Positions 1 through 8,702 are shown, counted from the stretch's first letter. The stretch: 64,000 nucleotides of DNA from Bdellovibrionales bacterium (GCA_016713885.1 JADJOF010000005.1:124001-188000), one strand, 5' to 3'. The notes: generated from the sequence alone by a model not told the origin. Numbers and translations: made by a program.

Positions 1-965
1 GCCTTCTTTATCAAAGTTTTTTGTACTGAAAAGTGAACCTCGTAGGGAGTTTTGTACCCGAGTATCTTTTTAGGCCGATGATTAAGTGCCGATTCAATGG
101 CTTTCATCTCGTTGTGCGGGACTTGTAAGAAGTCTGTTTTCTTTGGATAGAACTGTCGAATGAGACCATTCGTGTTCTCAACTGAGCCTCGCTGCCAGCT
201 CGCATAGGGGGTCGTGTAGAATACTGGAATATTAAGCACGCCCTCAAGCTGCTGATAGCCACCAAACTCGACACCGTTGTCGTTGGTGATTGTTCGCTTG
301 GCTCTTTCATCCTTTAAAAGCTCAACTGTTGCGAGATTTACCTCTTGGCTTGAATGCGAAAAAACGCGTTCAATTTTTGTGTATCGGGAATACCGATCTA
401 CCATCACTAAAAGACTCGGACCAGATCTCCTTCCTTCAACCAAGTCACGTTCCCAATGACCCGTCTGAAGCCGCTCGTTCGCTTCTGCTGGACGCTCTGA
501 AATCTGTTTTCGCGGAAATGGGCCAAGACTACGCCGACGTTTCTTTTGTCCACGTCGTCGATACTTTCCACGCAGCCTCAGGCAGACTTTATAGCCAGGC
601 GCAAACTTGTAAATCCAGCGGTAGATCGCCTCGTGACTGATTGAGAACTCCCCCTCAACTTTCAAGCGACCACTAATTTGCTCTGGACTCCATCGCAGTT
701 CGAGACTTTCTTGAATCAGTTCTTCAAGAGCTCCAGAAATCTTTCGCCGTGGTTCATAGCTAAATCGCCGCTTATCAAGTGCTTTTCGCTGAGCCCCCAA
801 CGCTCGGTATCCTGCCTTGCGCGTTGAATGTCGTCGAAGCTCCCGACTAATCGTCGTTCGATGAACCATTGTTTCTCTTGCGATTTCGGTCAGAGTTTTT
901 CCTAGATCCCGAAGATCCTGAATGATAAACCGCTGCCGTTGGGTCAGATGTCGATACCCTTTCAT
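1..965 (-). CDS. IS30-family transposase (3' end beyond window)
   Basis: Reading the minus strand from the ATG at 965 gives one open frame to the left edge, 321 residues without a stop. The N-terminus is a helix-turn-helix region (LTQRQRFIIQDLRDLGKTL, then HRTTISRELRRH) typical of IS30 transposases. The catalytic DDE core follows: GHWERDLV gives the first Asp, TNDNGVEF the second, and GSVENTNGLIRQFYP the Glu. IS30 enzymes are usually 320-350 residues, so only the last few are missing. The enzyme would act in DNA cleavage and strand transfer at the element's ends. The right end of the element must lie between 966 and about 1085; I could not define its inverted repeat because the partner end is outside the window. 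An RBS-like AGGAGAATTTG precedes the ATG. Confidence 0.9.
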   Translation of the reverse strand, partial: MKGYRHLTQRQRFIIQDLRDLGKTLTEIARETMVHRTTISRELRRHSTRKAGYRALGAQRKALDKRRFSYEPRRKISGALEELIQESLELRWSPEQISGRLKVEGEFSISHEAIYRWIYKFAPGYKVCLRLRGKYRRRGQKKRRRSLGPFPRKQISERPAEANERLQTGHWERDLVEGRRSGPSLLVMVDRYSRYTKIERVFSHSSQEVNLATVELLKDERAKRTITNDNGVEFGGYQQLEGVLNIPVFYTTPYASWQRGSVENTNGLIRQFYPKKTDFLQVPHNEMKAIESALNHRPKKILGYKTPYEVHFSVQKTLIKK

Positions 966-1085
966 CAAATTCTCCTGTGGTAAGAAGAGTTTGAAATAGG
1001 GTCTGCATCTGGCTCAATTTATTTGTGCCAGACGTGCACTTCAGAATTGAATCCGGCAGAGATAGCGAAATGTTGTAGTGAGTTG

Positions 1086-1645
1086 ATGGAAACACTCAAC
1101 GGACAAGCGATTCTAGCGTTAGAGAAAAAGCCTTTTGCGGCAACCTTGAAAGGCCATCGGATACGGCTTGTGCGCTCAGAGCCATCCTTTGCTGATCAAG
1201 TCTGGGAGTATATTCAGCGAGATCATGCCTTGGGTGGCACACTTTACTCTTGGGTCGAATCACTCGACGATGTCGCGAATCATGTTTTAAAGAAAACAAG
1301 TTTAGACGCAAGAGAGATCGATTTTCTTATTTAAAAGACGGTAAGGCTATCGGCTCGTTTCACGTGCATACGATTTCATATTCCGATCATAAGGCCGAGA
1401 TTGGTTATGGTATTGAAAAGGGCGAAGAGGGAAAAGGCTACGTGAGCGAGTCGCTTCAGCTTGTCGTAGCCGAGATGAAGCGCTTGGGCTTTAACAAGGT
1501 TGTTATCAACTGCGATAGGAATAACGTTCGCTCTATCCAAGTCGCGGAGAGAAACGGCTTTCAGCGAGAGGGGCTCTTGCTTCAGGACTGTATTGAATAC
1601 GGTCGTTTCAGAGACTCTGTAATCTTCGGCAAAATTTTGCGCTGA
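1086..1645 (+). CDS. GNAT (RimL-like) N-acetyltransferase, frameshifted
   Basis: Two overlapping frames together make one GNAT acetyltransferase of about 186 residues. The first frame (ATG 1086) carries the N-terminal part (FAATLKGHRIRLVRSEPSF) and stops at 1334. The second frame continues with YLKDGKAIGSFHVH, the acetyl-CoA binding region GIEKGEEGKGYVSESL, and the C-terminal NVRSIQVAERNGFQREG typical of RimL/RimJ-like enzymes. Adding one T to the T4 run at 1322-1325 joins the frames seamlessly (...EIDFSYLKDGK). The break is therefore a single-base deletion or a sequencing error. Substrate unknown; the family acetylates protein N-termini or small amines. The gene starts right beside the IS30-type element, which may have replaced its promoter. 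Confidence 0.75.
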
Positions 1646-1647
1646 AT

Positions 1648-1959
1648 TCAGACGTACACTTCTTTGCGGTGCCCAATCTTCACGATGTTGATCTGCACAG
1701 TGTCGTCAACAATCTCGTACACGACGCGAAAGTCACCAACTCGAATTCTCCAATTCGGAGAACCCTTCAGCTTTTTGCATTTCGGAGGTCGCGGATCGTC
1801 TTCGAGTTTAGCAATCGCTTTGAACACGCGGGTTTGGACTTCAATGCGCCCCCCGTCGATTTCGGCGATCGATGGCGAGCGACACGAGAATAGATGAACC
1901 GATGAGTGAGGCGATGATTCCAAGTGACCAGTTGATTGGGAACTTTCCGCCAAAGACAT
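1648..1959 (-). pseudogene. RelE/ParE-type toxin remnant, N-terminus lost
   Basis: The C-terminal two thirds read as a RelE/ParE-superfamily mRNA-interferase toxin: VFKAIAKLEDDPRPPKCKKL, then WRIRVGDFRVVYEI and KIGHRKEVYV, the usual ending. Family members begin with a strand and a helix (about 25 residues) before this point. Here that part is replaced by sequence that is the 3' end of terC in another frame (1841 upward), so the frame's own N-terminal 35 or so residues are not toxin-like. No antitoxin gene is present beside it. I read it as a decayed toxin gene whose 5' half was lost when it was joined to terC. Activity is unlikely. Confidence 0.65.
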
Positions 1960-2854
1960 CGTTGAGCCACACCATTTTTAGTCCGACGAATATAAGTACT
2001 GATGCTAAGCCGTATTTTATATAGGCAAAACGGTCCATGACCCCGGCAAGCATAAAGTACATTGAGCGAAGTCCTAAGATCGCGAAGATGTTTGATGTAA
2101 ACACGATGAGCGGCTCCTTGGTCAGTGCAAAAATCGCAGGGACCGAGTCCACGGCAAAGATGATGTCACTCAGTTCAAGAAAGATCAGGGCCAAGAAAAG
2201 TGGGGTGACGTACATCATCCCATCTTTCTTGAGAAAGAACTTCTGGCCCTCGATCTTGGGATGAACTTTGAAAATTCTTTTGAGCTGTCTGACAACGAAG
2301 TTATTTTCCAGGTTCTGCGGCTTTGTTCCGGCGAAGAACATTTTGATACCAGTGAGTATCAGCAATGCGCCGAAGAAGATTACGATCCAATGATACTGCA
2401 TGAGGACCGAACCCATCGCGATAAACAGCGCTCTAAAGAAAAGGGCGCCGAGAATTCCCCAGAAAAGGACTCGATGCTGGTAAGCTTTCGGGATTCCGAA
2501 ATACGCGAAGACGACGGCAAAAACAAAGATGTTGTCGATTGCGAGCGACTTCTCGACAACGAAACCGGTTAGAAACTCTAAAGCTGAAGCTTTGGCTTGG
2601 GAATCGGGATCGAATCCTGCAATCGATGTATAGCGTTCATTTGTCGAGAATGTGTGCAGAGCGTAGAGGTAGAATAGATAGTTGAAAACAAGGGCGAGCC
2701 CGATCCAGATGCTTGTCCAGATAGAGGCCTCTTTAAAGCTGACCTCATGCGCCTTCTTGTGGAAAACGCCCAAATCGAGCGCCAAGACAATCAATACGAA
2801 TGCGATGAAGCCGGCGTAGAGCCACCAGTAGTCATAAAACGGGAACAGTATCAT
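1841..2854 (-). CDS. terC: TerC/Alx-family integral membrane protein
   Basis: This 337-residue polytopic membrane protein belongs to the TerC family (Alx/MeeF-like manganese exporters and tellurium-resistance proteins). Characteristic segments are LALDLGVFHKKAHEVSF after the first membrane span, EFLTGFVVEKSLAIDNIF, and LELSDIIFAVDSVPAIFAL, which carry the family's intramembrane Asp residues. A good RBS (AAGGAGAC) lies 7 bases before the ATG at 2854. The last residues (RRNRRGAH) are encoded by DNA that in another frame belongs to a RelE-like remnant, so the natural C-terminus was probably altered by a rearrangement. It is divergent from an NhaR-like regulator. I saw no convincing yybP-ykoY manganese riboswitch in the 116-base gap. 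Confidence 0.88.
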   Translation of the reverse strand: MILFPFYDYWWLYAGFIAFVLIVLALDLGVFHKKAHEVSFKEASIWTSIWIGLALVFNYLFYLYALHTFSTNERYTSIAGFDPDSQAKASALEFLTGFVVEKSLAIDNIFVFAVVFAYFGIPKAYQHRVLFWGILGALFFRALFIAMGSVLMQYHWIVIFFGALLILTGIKMFFAGTKPQNLENNFVVRQLKRIFKVHPKIEGQKFFLKKDGMMYVTPLFLALIFLELSDIIFAVDSVPAIFALTKEPLIVFTSNIFAILGLRSMYFMLAGVMDRFAYIKYGLASVLIFVGLKMVWLNDVFGGKFPINWSLGIIASLIGSSILVSLAIDRRNRRGAH

Positions 2855-2970
2855 CTCAAAGTCTCCTTATCGGTCCCAGTCTTTATCGTCTCTATTGCAA
2901 TATATCTCAAATCGATAAATAATCTGCTCTGCATTATATAAAACGATGCAAATGAGATGGAGAGTTTACT

Positions 2971-3855
2971 GTGAATCCATGGATCAATTATCATCATCTG
3001 TACTACTTCAAGACGATTGCTGAAGAAGGCACCGTTTCAAAAGCGGCGAACAAGCTGCGAGTCGGACAGCCGACTTTGTCTGCCCAGCTCAAACAATTTG
3101 AAGATGCGTTAGGCGTGCAGCTTTTTGAGCGAAGCCACAAGAAGCTCACGCTGACAGAGCAGGGCAAAGTTGCGTTGGACTATGCGAAGAGTATTTTTCG
3201 CATGGGTTCAGAGATGTACGAGGTCCTGCATGATCGGCTCAAGCCGCTAAAACCCTCCCTTCATCTGGGAGCGTTGGACAGTGTGCCGAAGCAGATTATC
3301 CTTCAACTGGTAAAGCATGCTTTCCGGATATCTCCGTGTCAGATCACGTTGTCAGAGGGGAAGTCCGATGAGCTCTTGAGGGAGCTAACAGCCCATCGCA
3401 TGGACCTCATGGTCACAAACTTTCTTCCCACCGGGACCGATGCTAAGGGTCTCTTTCCGAAATCAATCGCTAAAAAGAATGTCGCCTTTTACGGTGCATT
3501 GAAATTCAAAGGCTTGCGCAAAGGGTTCCCGAAGTCTATTTCCGGGGTGCCGGTCATTCTTCCTACCTACGATAGCAAACTGAGGCAGGATCTCGACCAC
3601 TGGGCAAAGCTGCACCAGATTGAACTCAATATCGTGATCGAAAGCCAGGATATCGCAGTCAAAAAGCTCATGGCGACAAGTGAAATGGGCCTCATGCCGA
3701 CCGCGACTCACACAGTGACGGGACAGGTGTTGCGTGGCGAGCTGGTTGAGATCGGCCAACTTCAAGGGGTTCATGAAGAGCTGTTTCTCGTTACGGCGCA
3801 AAGGAAAATCGCCAATCCATTGGCGTCTAAGTTGAAGGAAACATTCGCAGTATAG
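2971..3855 (+). CDS. nhaR: LysR-family regulator, NhaR-like
   Basis: A 294-residue LysR-type regulator with a GTG start. The N-terminal winged helix-turn-helix (GTVSKAANKLRVGQPTLSAQ) and the opening MNPWINYHHLYYFKTIAEEG closely match NhaR, the sodium-responsive activator of the nhaA Na+/H+ antiporter in enterobacteria. The remainder is the effector-binding domain (from about residue 90). No nhaA is present; the genes downstream are a CBS protein, an HPF-like protein and an SbtA-like Na+-dependent transporter, and terC is divergent. A role in sodium- or pH-linked control of those genes is inferred from position. Confidence 0.82.
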   Translation: MNPWINYHHLYYFKTIAEEGTVSKAANKLRVGQPTLSAQLKQFEDALGVQLFERSHKKLTLTEQGKVALDYAKSIFRMGSEMYEVLHDRLKPLKPSLHLGALDSVPKQIILQLVKHAFRISPCQITLSEGKSDELLRELTAHRMDLMVTNFLPTGTDAKGLFPKSIAKKNVAFYGALKFKGLRKGFPKSISGVPVILPTYDSKLRQDLDHWAKLHQIELNIVIESQDIAVKKLMATSEMGLMPTATHTVTGQVLRGELVEIGQLQGVHEELFLVTAQRKIANPLASKLKETFAV

Positions 3856-3971
3856 GTAATAGCGATACAAGTAATTTATTTTATCTATTTTAACGATTCA
3901 GTCCGGTTCCGTACAGTAGCAGAAGTAGCGAAGCATGAAGCTTTCTAACTCTGTTGCAAAGGAGATGAGTC

Positions 3972-4484
3972 GTGAAAAGACGAGTTCGAGATTTGATTGG
4001 TCAAAAAGGGCTCGGCGCGTTTTGGAGTGTTGCGCCGAGCGTTTCTGTTGCTGAGGCGCTGACAATTCTAGAAGCCTCGAATTGCAGTGCGATCCTGGTT
4101 GTTGAGAACGGTCGGCTTCGTGGAATTTTCTCTGAGAAGGATTTTGCAAGAGCCTCGCTGTCCAAGGGGATTCGTCTCACAGACTGCGTTGGCACTATCA
4201 TGTCCACCAAAGTCTACTACGTGGAACCGACATTTAGCCTCGAAGAGTGTCTTCAGGTGATGTCAAAGGTTCATGTTCGGCATTTGCCAGTCATAGAGCA
4301 TGGCCGGCCTATTGCGTTGGTCAGCATGAGGCATGTGATGGAAGTTCTTGTTGATGACAAAGAGGCAAAGATCCGGGAGCTCGTGACTTACATCACTGGC
4401 AGTCAGCTCGATGTCGATCGATCTCAGGTCGATCAGCGCGAGCTGAAAGTTTATTCCTTAGATCAGAAACAGGAGGCGATATGA
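3972..4484 (+). CDS. CBS-domain protein
   Basis: A 170-residue protein, essentially a stand-alone pair of CBS domains. The first spans about residues 20-65 (ILEASNCSAILVVENGRLRGIFSEKDFAR) and the second about 78-130 (MSTKVYYVEPTFSLEECLQVM, then VRHLPVIEHGRPIALVSMRHV). CBS pairs bind adenine nucleotides and act as energy sensors. The start is GTG at 3972, preceded by AAAGGAGATGA. Its stop overlaps the next ATG (ATGA at 4481-4484), which indicates translational coupling to the HPF-like gene. The ligand and partner cannot be read from sequence. Confidence 0.85.
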   Translation: MKRRVRDLIGQKGLGAFWSVAPSVSVAEALTILEASNCSAILVVENGRLRGIFSEKDFARASLSKGIRLTDCVGTIMSTKVYYVEPTFSLEECLQVMSKVHVRHLPVIEHGRPIALVSMRHVMEVLVDDKEAKIRELVTYITGSQLDVDRSQVDQRELKVYSLDQKQEAI

Positions 4485-4840
4485 TCCAAATCAAGTTTAA
4501 GAATCTTGAGCGGTCAGAATTGGCGAGGGAGGCTGTTGTTGAACGCATCGGAGCACTTGTCGAGAAATTTGAGGATCTCAAAGGTAGCCGAATCACAGTG
4601 ACGCTTGAGATGGAGAACTCTCCCACGCAGGCGGGGCCGGATGTGTTCAATGTAAAGATTCACGTGGCTCGAGGTCGATTTGATGGAACGGTCGTAACGA
4701 AGTCCAATTCAAATCTGTATGTCGCGCTAGCGGATCTCGTTGATCACATGCTTGAGAAACTGAATCGCTCCGGCGATCGCGAGCGAGTTAAGGGCAGAAG
4801 CCAAGCTCGGAAGTTCTATCGTTCACCCTTGCAGGGCTAG
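4481..4840 (+). CDS. HPF/RaiA-family ribosome-associated protein (short form)
   Basis: A 119-residue protein of the ribosome hibernation promoting factor / sigma-54 modulation family. It has the beta-alpha-beta-beta-beta-alpha fold sequence: MIQIKFKNLERSELAREAVV, then ITVTLEMENSP, DVFNVKIHV, and the helix LYVALADLVDHMLEKLNR. It is the short form without the C-terminal dimerization domain. Family members bind the 30S subunit and silence ribosomes in stress. Placement between a CBS energy sensor and a transporter is unusual for an HPF and suggests a role specific to this operon; that is inference. It overlaps the CBS gene by four bases. Confidence 0.75.
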   Translation: MIQIKFKNLERSELAREAVVERIGALVEKFEDLKGSRITVTLEMENSPTQAGPDVFNVKIHVARGRFDGTVVTKSNSNLYVALADLVDHMLEKLNRSGDRERVKGRSQARKFYRSPLQG

Positions 4841-4849
4841 AGAGAACGG

Positions 4850-5791
4850 ATGATCCATCTTGCGAGTTTCGATCTCATCATCCTGTTCTTCATTCTGGGC
4901 ATTCTTGCATCATGGCTGGGATCGGACTTGGCGGTCCCCGATCAGGTATCGAAGTTCCTGTCGATTTTTCTGCTCTTAAGCCTGGGCCTCAAGGGTGGGC
5001 ATGAGGTGAGGATGGCCGAAGATTTATCGGGCTTTGTTTCCTCTTTTTCGATTGGTTTTGCTTCATGCCTCGCCCTGCCGGCAGTGTTGTTTTTTGCCTT
5101 GAAGAGCTATCTCGGCGTGCCCAACGCATCGGCATTGGCGGCATCTTACGGATCAGTGAGTGCCGTCACATTCATCACGGCAAGAGGTGTTCTCGAGAGT
5201 GAAGGCATTGCTTCCAGTGGATACATGGTCGCGATCATGGCTTTGATGGAGATACCAGCAATCGTTACCGCAATATATTTCTATCAGAGTGCGACAAGGC
5301 GTGGGCTGGCCAAGAGATCTGCAGTTCTATCGGTGTTCTCATCTAAATCAGTCGTGCTGCTGATGGGTGGTTTTGCTATTGGCCTTTCGCTGAACGATGT
5401 TTCATGGATGGGGGTTGCGCCTGTCGTGCAAGGGGCCTTTAAAGGTGTTCTCGCATTCTTCTTGCTCGACTTGGGTGTGGTGGCCCAAAGGCAGTTACGA
5501 GAGGCATGGAGGTTTAAATTATTTGCCATGTTGATTGCGTTCGGAGTTCCGCTTTTAGTCGGCTCGATCGCATTGATCGCGGGAAGTATTCTCGGGTTAC
5601 CGCATGGTGACCGAATCTTAATGGCCGTGCTCGTGGGAAGTGCGTCGTACATCGCCGCTCCTGCGACAGTGCGCTCAGCGATGCCAGAAGCGAATCCCGG
5701 CCTGTACTTGGCGCTACCGTTAGCGCTGACCTTCCCGATGAATCTGCTGTTCGGAATTCCGTTTTATATCGAGTTGAGTCAGATACTTTGA
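4850..5791 (+). CDS. SbtA-like sodium-dependent bicarbonate transporter
   Basis: A 313-residue protein with about ten membrane segments, matching the SbtA/DUF897 family of Na+-dependent bicarbonate transporters. Recognisable parts are LLLSLGLKGGHEV after the second span, YGSVSAVTFITARGVLE, and the matching second-half segment VLVGSASYIAAPATVRSAMPEANP. The family is organised as two inverted repeats, each with a substrate-binding Ser-rich loop, and both loops are visible. It starts 9 bases after the HPF-like gene, so it is the third gene of the operon. An upstream NhaR-like regulator fits Na+-coupled transport. No adjacent SbtB (PII-like) gene is seen; the CBS protein might take that regulatory role, which is speculation. 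Confidence 0.78.
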   Translation: MIHLASFDLIILFFILGILASWLGSDLAVPDQVSKFLSIFLLLSLGLKGGHEVRMAEDLSGFVSSFSIGFASCLALPAVLFFALKSYLGVPNASALAASYGSVSAVTFITARGVLESEGIASSGYMVAIMALMEIPAIVTAIYFYQSATRRGLAKRSAVLSVFSSKSVVLLMGGFAIGLSLNDVSWMGVAPVVQGAFKGVLAFFLLDLGVVAQRQLREAWRFKLFAMLIAFGVPLLVGSIALIAGSILGLPHGDRILMAVLVGSASYIAAPATVRSAMPEANPGLYLALPLALTFPMNLLFGIPFYIELSQIL

Positions 5792-5813
5792 AGTCGCAAG
5801 ACGAAAGTGACTT

Positions 5814-5834
5814 GCGGCTCGCTCACCGAGCCGC
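5814..5834. terminator. Hairpin between convergent genes, possible bidirectional terminator
   Basis: A perfect 8-bp stem (GCGGCTCG / CGAGCCGC) with a 5-base loop lies between the convergent SbtA-like gene (ends 5791) and the lipoprotein gene (ends 5843). There is no clear U tract on either side, so termination is inferred from position and stem strength. Confidence 0.4.
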
Positions 5835-5842
5835 GCGCGGTA

Positions 5843-6616
5843 TCAGAAGCAGAAGCTCTTGGCTTGTGTGGCCCACTGTGTTTCGGTCTGTGACTTTGTG
5901 CGCTGTGACCAGAACGGGTGGAGCTGGGCGAGGACAGTGTCGCTGTCGTGACTTGAGTAGTAGCGATTCGGGTTCGCTTGAACAGTGGGGATCAACATGT
6001 CGACTTGGCCAAGTACGGTGGTTCCATCGTAGAGCACGACTTTCAGCGCTTGCCATTTGTAGTCGACGGCGTTCAAGACCATCGTTGTCTTTGAGAAAAA
6101 GTCGAGCGCTGTTGTGCCGCCAAGGCTTTGTGCGGTGCGGATCGATGCGATTTGTGCCGAGTTGAGCGAAGTCATGTAGTCAGAAATCGCGTCGCTGCTG
6201 CCGGTGCCTTTCTCGAAGCGAAACTGCACTGGGTTTGCTGAATCGATCTCGGTATCAAGCTGGCCTGAGGCATTGACGAAACGGCGCCAGCGGAAAACCT
6301 GCAGATAAACCGATGATTTTGAATCGAGAGTGTCGGCGATCGATGTGAAGCGCATGCGCACTTTATCTTCTTGGAGCACACCGTTGTAGTAGTACGTGGT
6401 CACGCGGCCAGCAAGGCGCGTGGTTGTTGTGTCGAAGGACGTGCACTCAGCAACGCCGTCTCCAGACGAACTGATGATTGTTGAAGAGATCGGGCCGCTA
6501 CCGCTGTAGAGGCTTGCGGCTCGGGGAGTCACCTCGGCTCCGCACGCGCTCAGCAATGTGAGCAGAAGGCCAAGGCCAGTGATGCGGGCTGTTCGGGTTT
6601 TGAGTTGAGCTTTCAT
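5843..6616 (-). CDS. Putative lipoprotein, unknown function
   Basis: A 257-residue protein with a lipoprotein signal peptide: positively charged start (MKAQLKTRTAR), hydrophobic core, and a lipobox LLSAC, giving Cys at about residue 25. The mature part is soluble, Ser/Thr-rich near the N-terminus (SSTIISSSGDG), and contains two further Cys residues, one of them next to the C-terminal Phe. I recognise no family. It is transcribed toward the SbtA-like operon. A strong sigma-54-like promoter lies 52 bases upstream of its ATG (6668-6683), which suggests regulated expression. A surface or periplasmic location is expected. Confidence 0.75.
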   Translation of the reverse strand: MKAQLKTRTARITGLGLLLTLLSACGAEVTPRAASLYSGSGPISSTIISSSGDGVAECTSFDTTTTRLAGRVTTYYYNGVLQEDKVRMRFTSIADTLDSKSSVYLQVFRWRRFVNASGQLDTEIDSANPVQFRFEKGTGSSDAISDYMTSLNSAQIASIRTAQSLGGTTALDFFSKTTMVLNAVDYKWQALKVVLYDGTTVLGQVDMLIPTVQANPNRYYSSHDSDTVLAQLHPFWSQRTKSQTETQWATQAKSFCF

Positions 6617-6667
6617 ATGTTCCCCCTTGCGATCCAGGCCGTGTTCTCGACCTGTATCCCTCTCTAG

Positions 6668-6683
6668 AGCAACGGTCGGGCCA
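6668..6683 (-). promoter_or_regulatory. Sigma-54-type promoter (-24/-12)
   Basis: On the minus strand the sequence is TGGCCCGACCGTTGCT, which fits the sigma-54 consensus TGGCACG-N4-TTGCW, including the invariant GG and GC with correct spacing. It lies 52 bases before the ATG of the lipoprotein gene at 6616. An almost identical site (one differing base) sits in the same position before another exported-protein gene at 9434-9449. Confidence 0.65.
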
Positions 6684-6858
6684 AGAGGGTCTGATTTTTC
6701 GACCTTGTTTCAATGGTTTACGCTTGATTCTTTGTATCGTTTTGAGACGCTTGAGTCTCGCGCTCGGTTGGTGAAATGGGCCTAGCGCAAAAGCGTCACC
6801 GGTTTTTTTCGGCGGGAACGGCCGTGAGAGCCTTTAACCAGGGAAGCAGGAGATCGCG

Positions 6859-7815
6859 ATGTCTCTCGTATCGATAAGTCCTCGAAACTGCGCGTTAAAA
6901 TTTAAAACTGTACAAAGTCTTGATAGCTGTCGAGGACGTGGCGCCGTTTTCTTGGCTGCCGCCTTAGTGACCGTGGGTTGTGCCGGCGCACCTTCAAAGA
7001 CCGGGGACATCCTCCCAACCGGAGTCGCTAGCCTTGAGCCAGTTGAGGTGAAGGGCACCGTTGAACTGAAGCTCAAGGGTGAGCCAAAATCCACTGACGT
7101 TGTCGAGTATCATCATATCGCCTCATCGCGCGCGTATGAAGCCGGCGAGCTCCGGCAAGAAAAGTCAGAGGCCATCGAGTTCACGTCGGAATCGACGACG
7201 TTGAAGGCCGATGCCGATCGGCTTACGCAGGCGATTCGCATCACCAAAAAAGACGGCACGATCGATCTGCACGATTTTGCGATGCCTGAGCTTGGCGAGT
7301 CGCTCGAGCTCACGACAAACACAAAAGGTAAGGTTTTAAAAGCGGGAGATTGGCCGACGAATTCGATTTTCTATGTGCCGGCGGTTTCTCTACCAGATGT
7401 TCCGGTTGAGGTGGGCGACACATGGACGATGCAGGCCACGTGGCTCTCTTTGGCCGAAATGGTTCCCTACGAACTCGACATGGTCAGCATTCTCAAAGGC
7501 TTTGTTCGCTGCGGTACGGGAACCTGCGCTGATATCGAGGTGAATGGAAACGTCGGCATGCAAGGTGCCCTTAAACAGGCGCTGGTGTTTCGCAGCGAAT
7601 GGCGCGGTCGCCAACTCTTTTCGCTTGAGCAAGGAACAGTGGTTTGGTCTCGCGTGAATTTGGAAGAGACACTCGCCTTAGACAAGGTTCATCGCACGGT
7701 ACGCTCATGTCTTGAAGCTGTGCTCCAGGAGCCTCGCGCGAACTCCATCGTTAGCGAAACGACAAAGCCCCAGTGCGTGGGCTTTGTGCCGCCGACGTCG
7801 GAGCGCACGCTTTGA
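6859..7815 (+). CDS. Putative lipoprotein, unknown function
   Basis: A 318-residue protein. After an unusually long N-terminal stretch comes a hydrophobic segment ending in a lipobox-like LVTVGC (Cys at about residue 41), so it is probably a lipoprotein. The body is rich in beta strands (VKGTVELKLKGEP, TWTMQATWLSLAEMVPYELD), with a Cys pair in CGTGTCAD and later single Cys residues. I do not recognise the family. The start at 6859 follows a GGAG RBS (GCAGGAGATCGCG). The stop overlaps the likely TTG start of the next gene (TTGA), indicating coupling. Confidence 0.7.
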   Translation: MSLVSISPRNCALKFKTVQSLDSCRGRGAVFLAAALVTVGCAGAPSKTGDILPTGVASLEPVEVKGTVELKLKGEPKSTDVVEYHHIASSRAYEAGELRQEKSEAIEFTSESTTLKADADRLTQAIRITKKDGTIDLHDFAMPELGESLELTTNTKGKVLKAGDWPTNSIFYVPAVSLPDVPVEVGDTWTMQATWLSLAEMVPYELDMVSILKGFVRCGTGTCADIEVNGNVGMQGALKQALVFRSEWRGRQLFSLEQGTVVWSRVNLEETLALDKVHRTVRSCLEAVLQEPRANSIVSETTKPQCVGFVPPTSERTL

Positions 7816-8702
7816 GTGGTTCGCGGGTTCAAATTGTTTTTGATGTCGCCGCCGGAGGCGATCCTTTTGCGCTGAACTTTAAAGTCGAGAATCGACCAAT
7901 AGCGGCGCGTTGGCTTGTTGCGCTGAAGGAGTCGTTACGACTCAATGCCGAGCGCGGTGAAAATTTCTCGGCCTGTCGTTTTTTTGCATTCAGAGATGAC
8001 AGCACGGCGCAAGCGATCCGTGACCGCCTCTATGGCAGTATCAAGGTCATTAACGATTGGACGCCGGGACGTATTCCTGTTCAGGAGGGCGAGCGCCTAA
8101 CACAAGAGCGACTTAATTTTTTACATTTTGAATTTGAGCAGATGATTGGCTCACTTGAGAATCGAAACCCCTACTTTCTTGAGGCGCCACCTGCGGTTCA
8201 AAACGCAATCTACGAGTTGAATCGAGTTATCCACGAGATCGAGATGCTGAAGTACGCCTCGCCGAGAGTCAGTGTGGAGTTTCCAAACTGTCCGCGGTTT
8301 CCGATGGAGGAAGCTGACTTTAACGAGTTCTCATTTCGGCGTGATTTTGGCGATTTGGTGCTGCTTTATTGTCAGCTTGGAAAGCAAGTCATGGATGCAT
8401 GGGTTGAGAGTGACACGTTTGTTTCGAAAGAAAATATCCGCCCGCTCCATCACTACTCATCAATGTTTGAGCTGTATTTGCGCCCAGGCCTCAGCGAGGA
8501 GCAGCAGGCCGAACGCTATCGACTCATGCGGCCCTGGCTTATCGAGAAGGGCTATGATCCCGACGATCCTAAGCTCGCTCTGGGCTGGATCGTCTTGGCT
8601 CGCTGGGATCAAACTGGAGCTTCAGGCCAAATGACTCAGCAGGAAATCGTTGCCGCGTTGGCTCGACGAAAACACATCGCCGCCATCTGCATTGAGAACT
8701 AA
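7812..8702 (+). CDS. Hypothetical cytoplasmic protein
   Basis: About 296 residues from the TTG at 7812, which overlaps the previous gene's stop; the frame is open further upstream, but that stretch lies inside the preceding gene. The protein has no signal peptide and is acidic. Segments such as EFEQMIGSLENRNPYFLEAP and LRPGLSEEQQAERYRLMRPWL suggest a mostly helical fold. I do not recognise a family. It is translationally coupled to the lipoprotein upstream. Its 3' end overlaps the convergent gene at 8699 by four bases. Confidence 0.65.
   Translation: MSGSRVQIVFDVAAGGDPFALNFKVENRPIAARWLVALKESLRLNAERGENFSACRFFAFRDDSTAQAIRDRLYGSIKVINDWTPGRIPVQEGERLTQERLNFLHFEFEQMIGSLENRNPYFLEAPPAVQNAIYELNRVIHEIEMLKYASPRVSVEFPNCPRFPMEEADFNEFSFRRDFGDLVLLYCQLGKQVMDAWVESDTFVSKENIRPLHHYSSMFELYLRPGLSEEQQAERYRLMRPWLIEKGYDPDDPKLALGWIVLARWDQTGASGQMTQQEIVAALARRKHIAAICIEN

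Noticed and set aside
1300..1340. Programmed frameshift in the GNAT gene
   Set aside because: No proper slippery heptamer in the zero frame; a lost T in the T4 run explains the break, and similar breaks occur in five other genes.
2855..2970. Manganese riboswitch (yybP-ykoY) expected before terC/alx
   Set aside because: Only 116 bases separate terC from the divergent regulator, and I could not find the conserved riboswitch core.
5788..6165. Plus-strand frame of 125 codons after the SbtA-like gene
   Set aside because: Arg/Ser-rich composition typical of a shadow frame; it lies antisense to the lipoprotein gene with lipobox and sigma-54 promoter.
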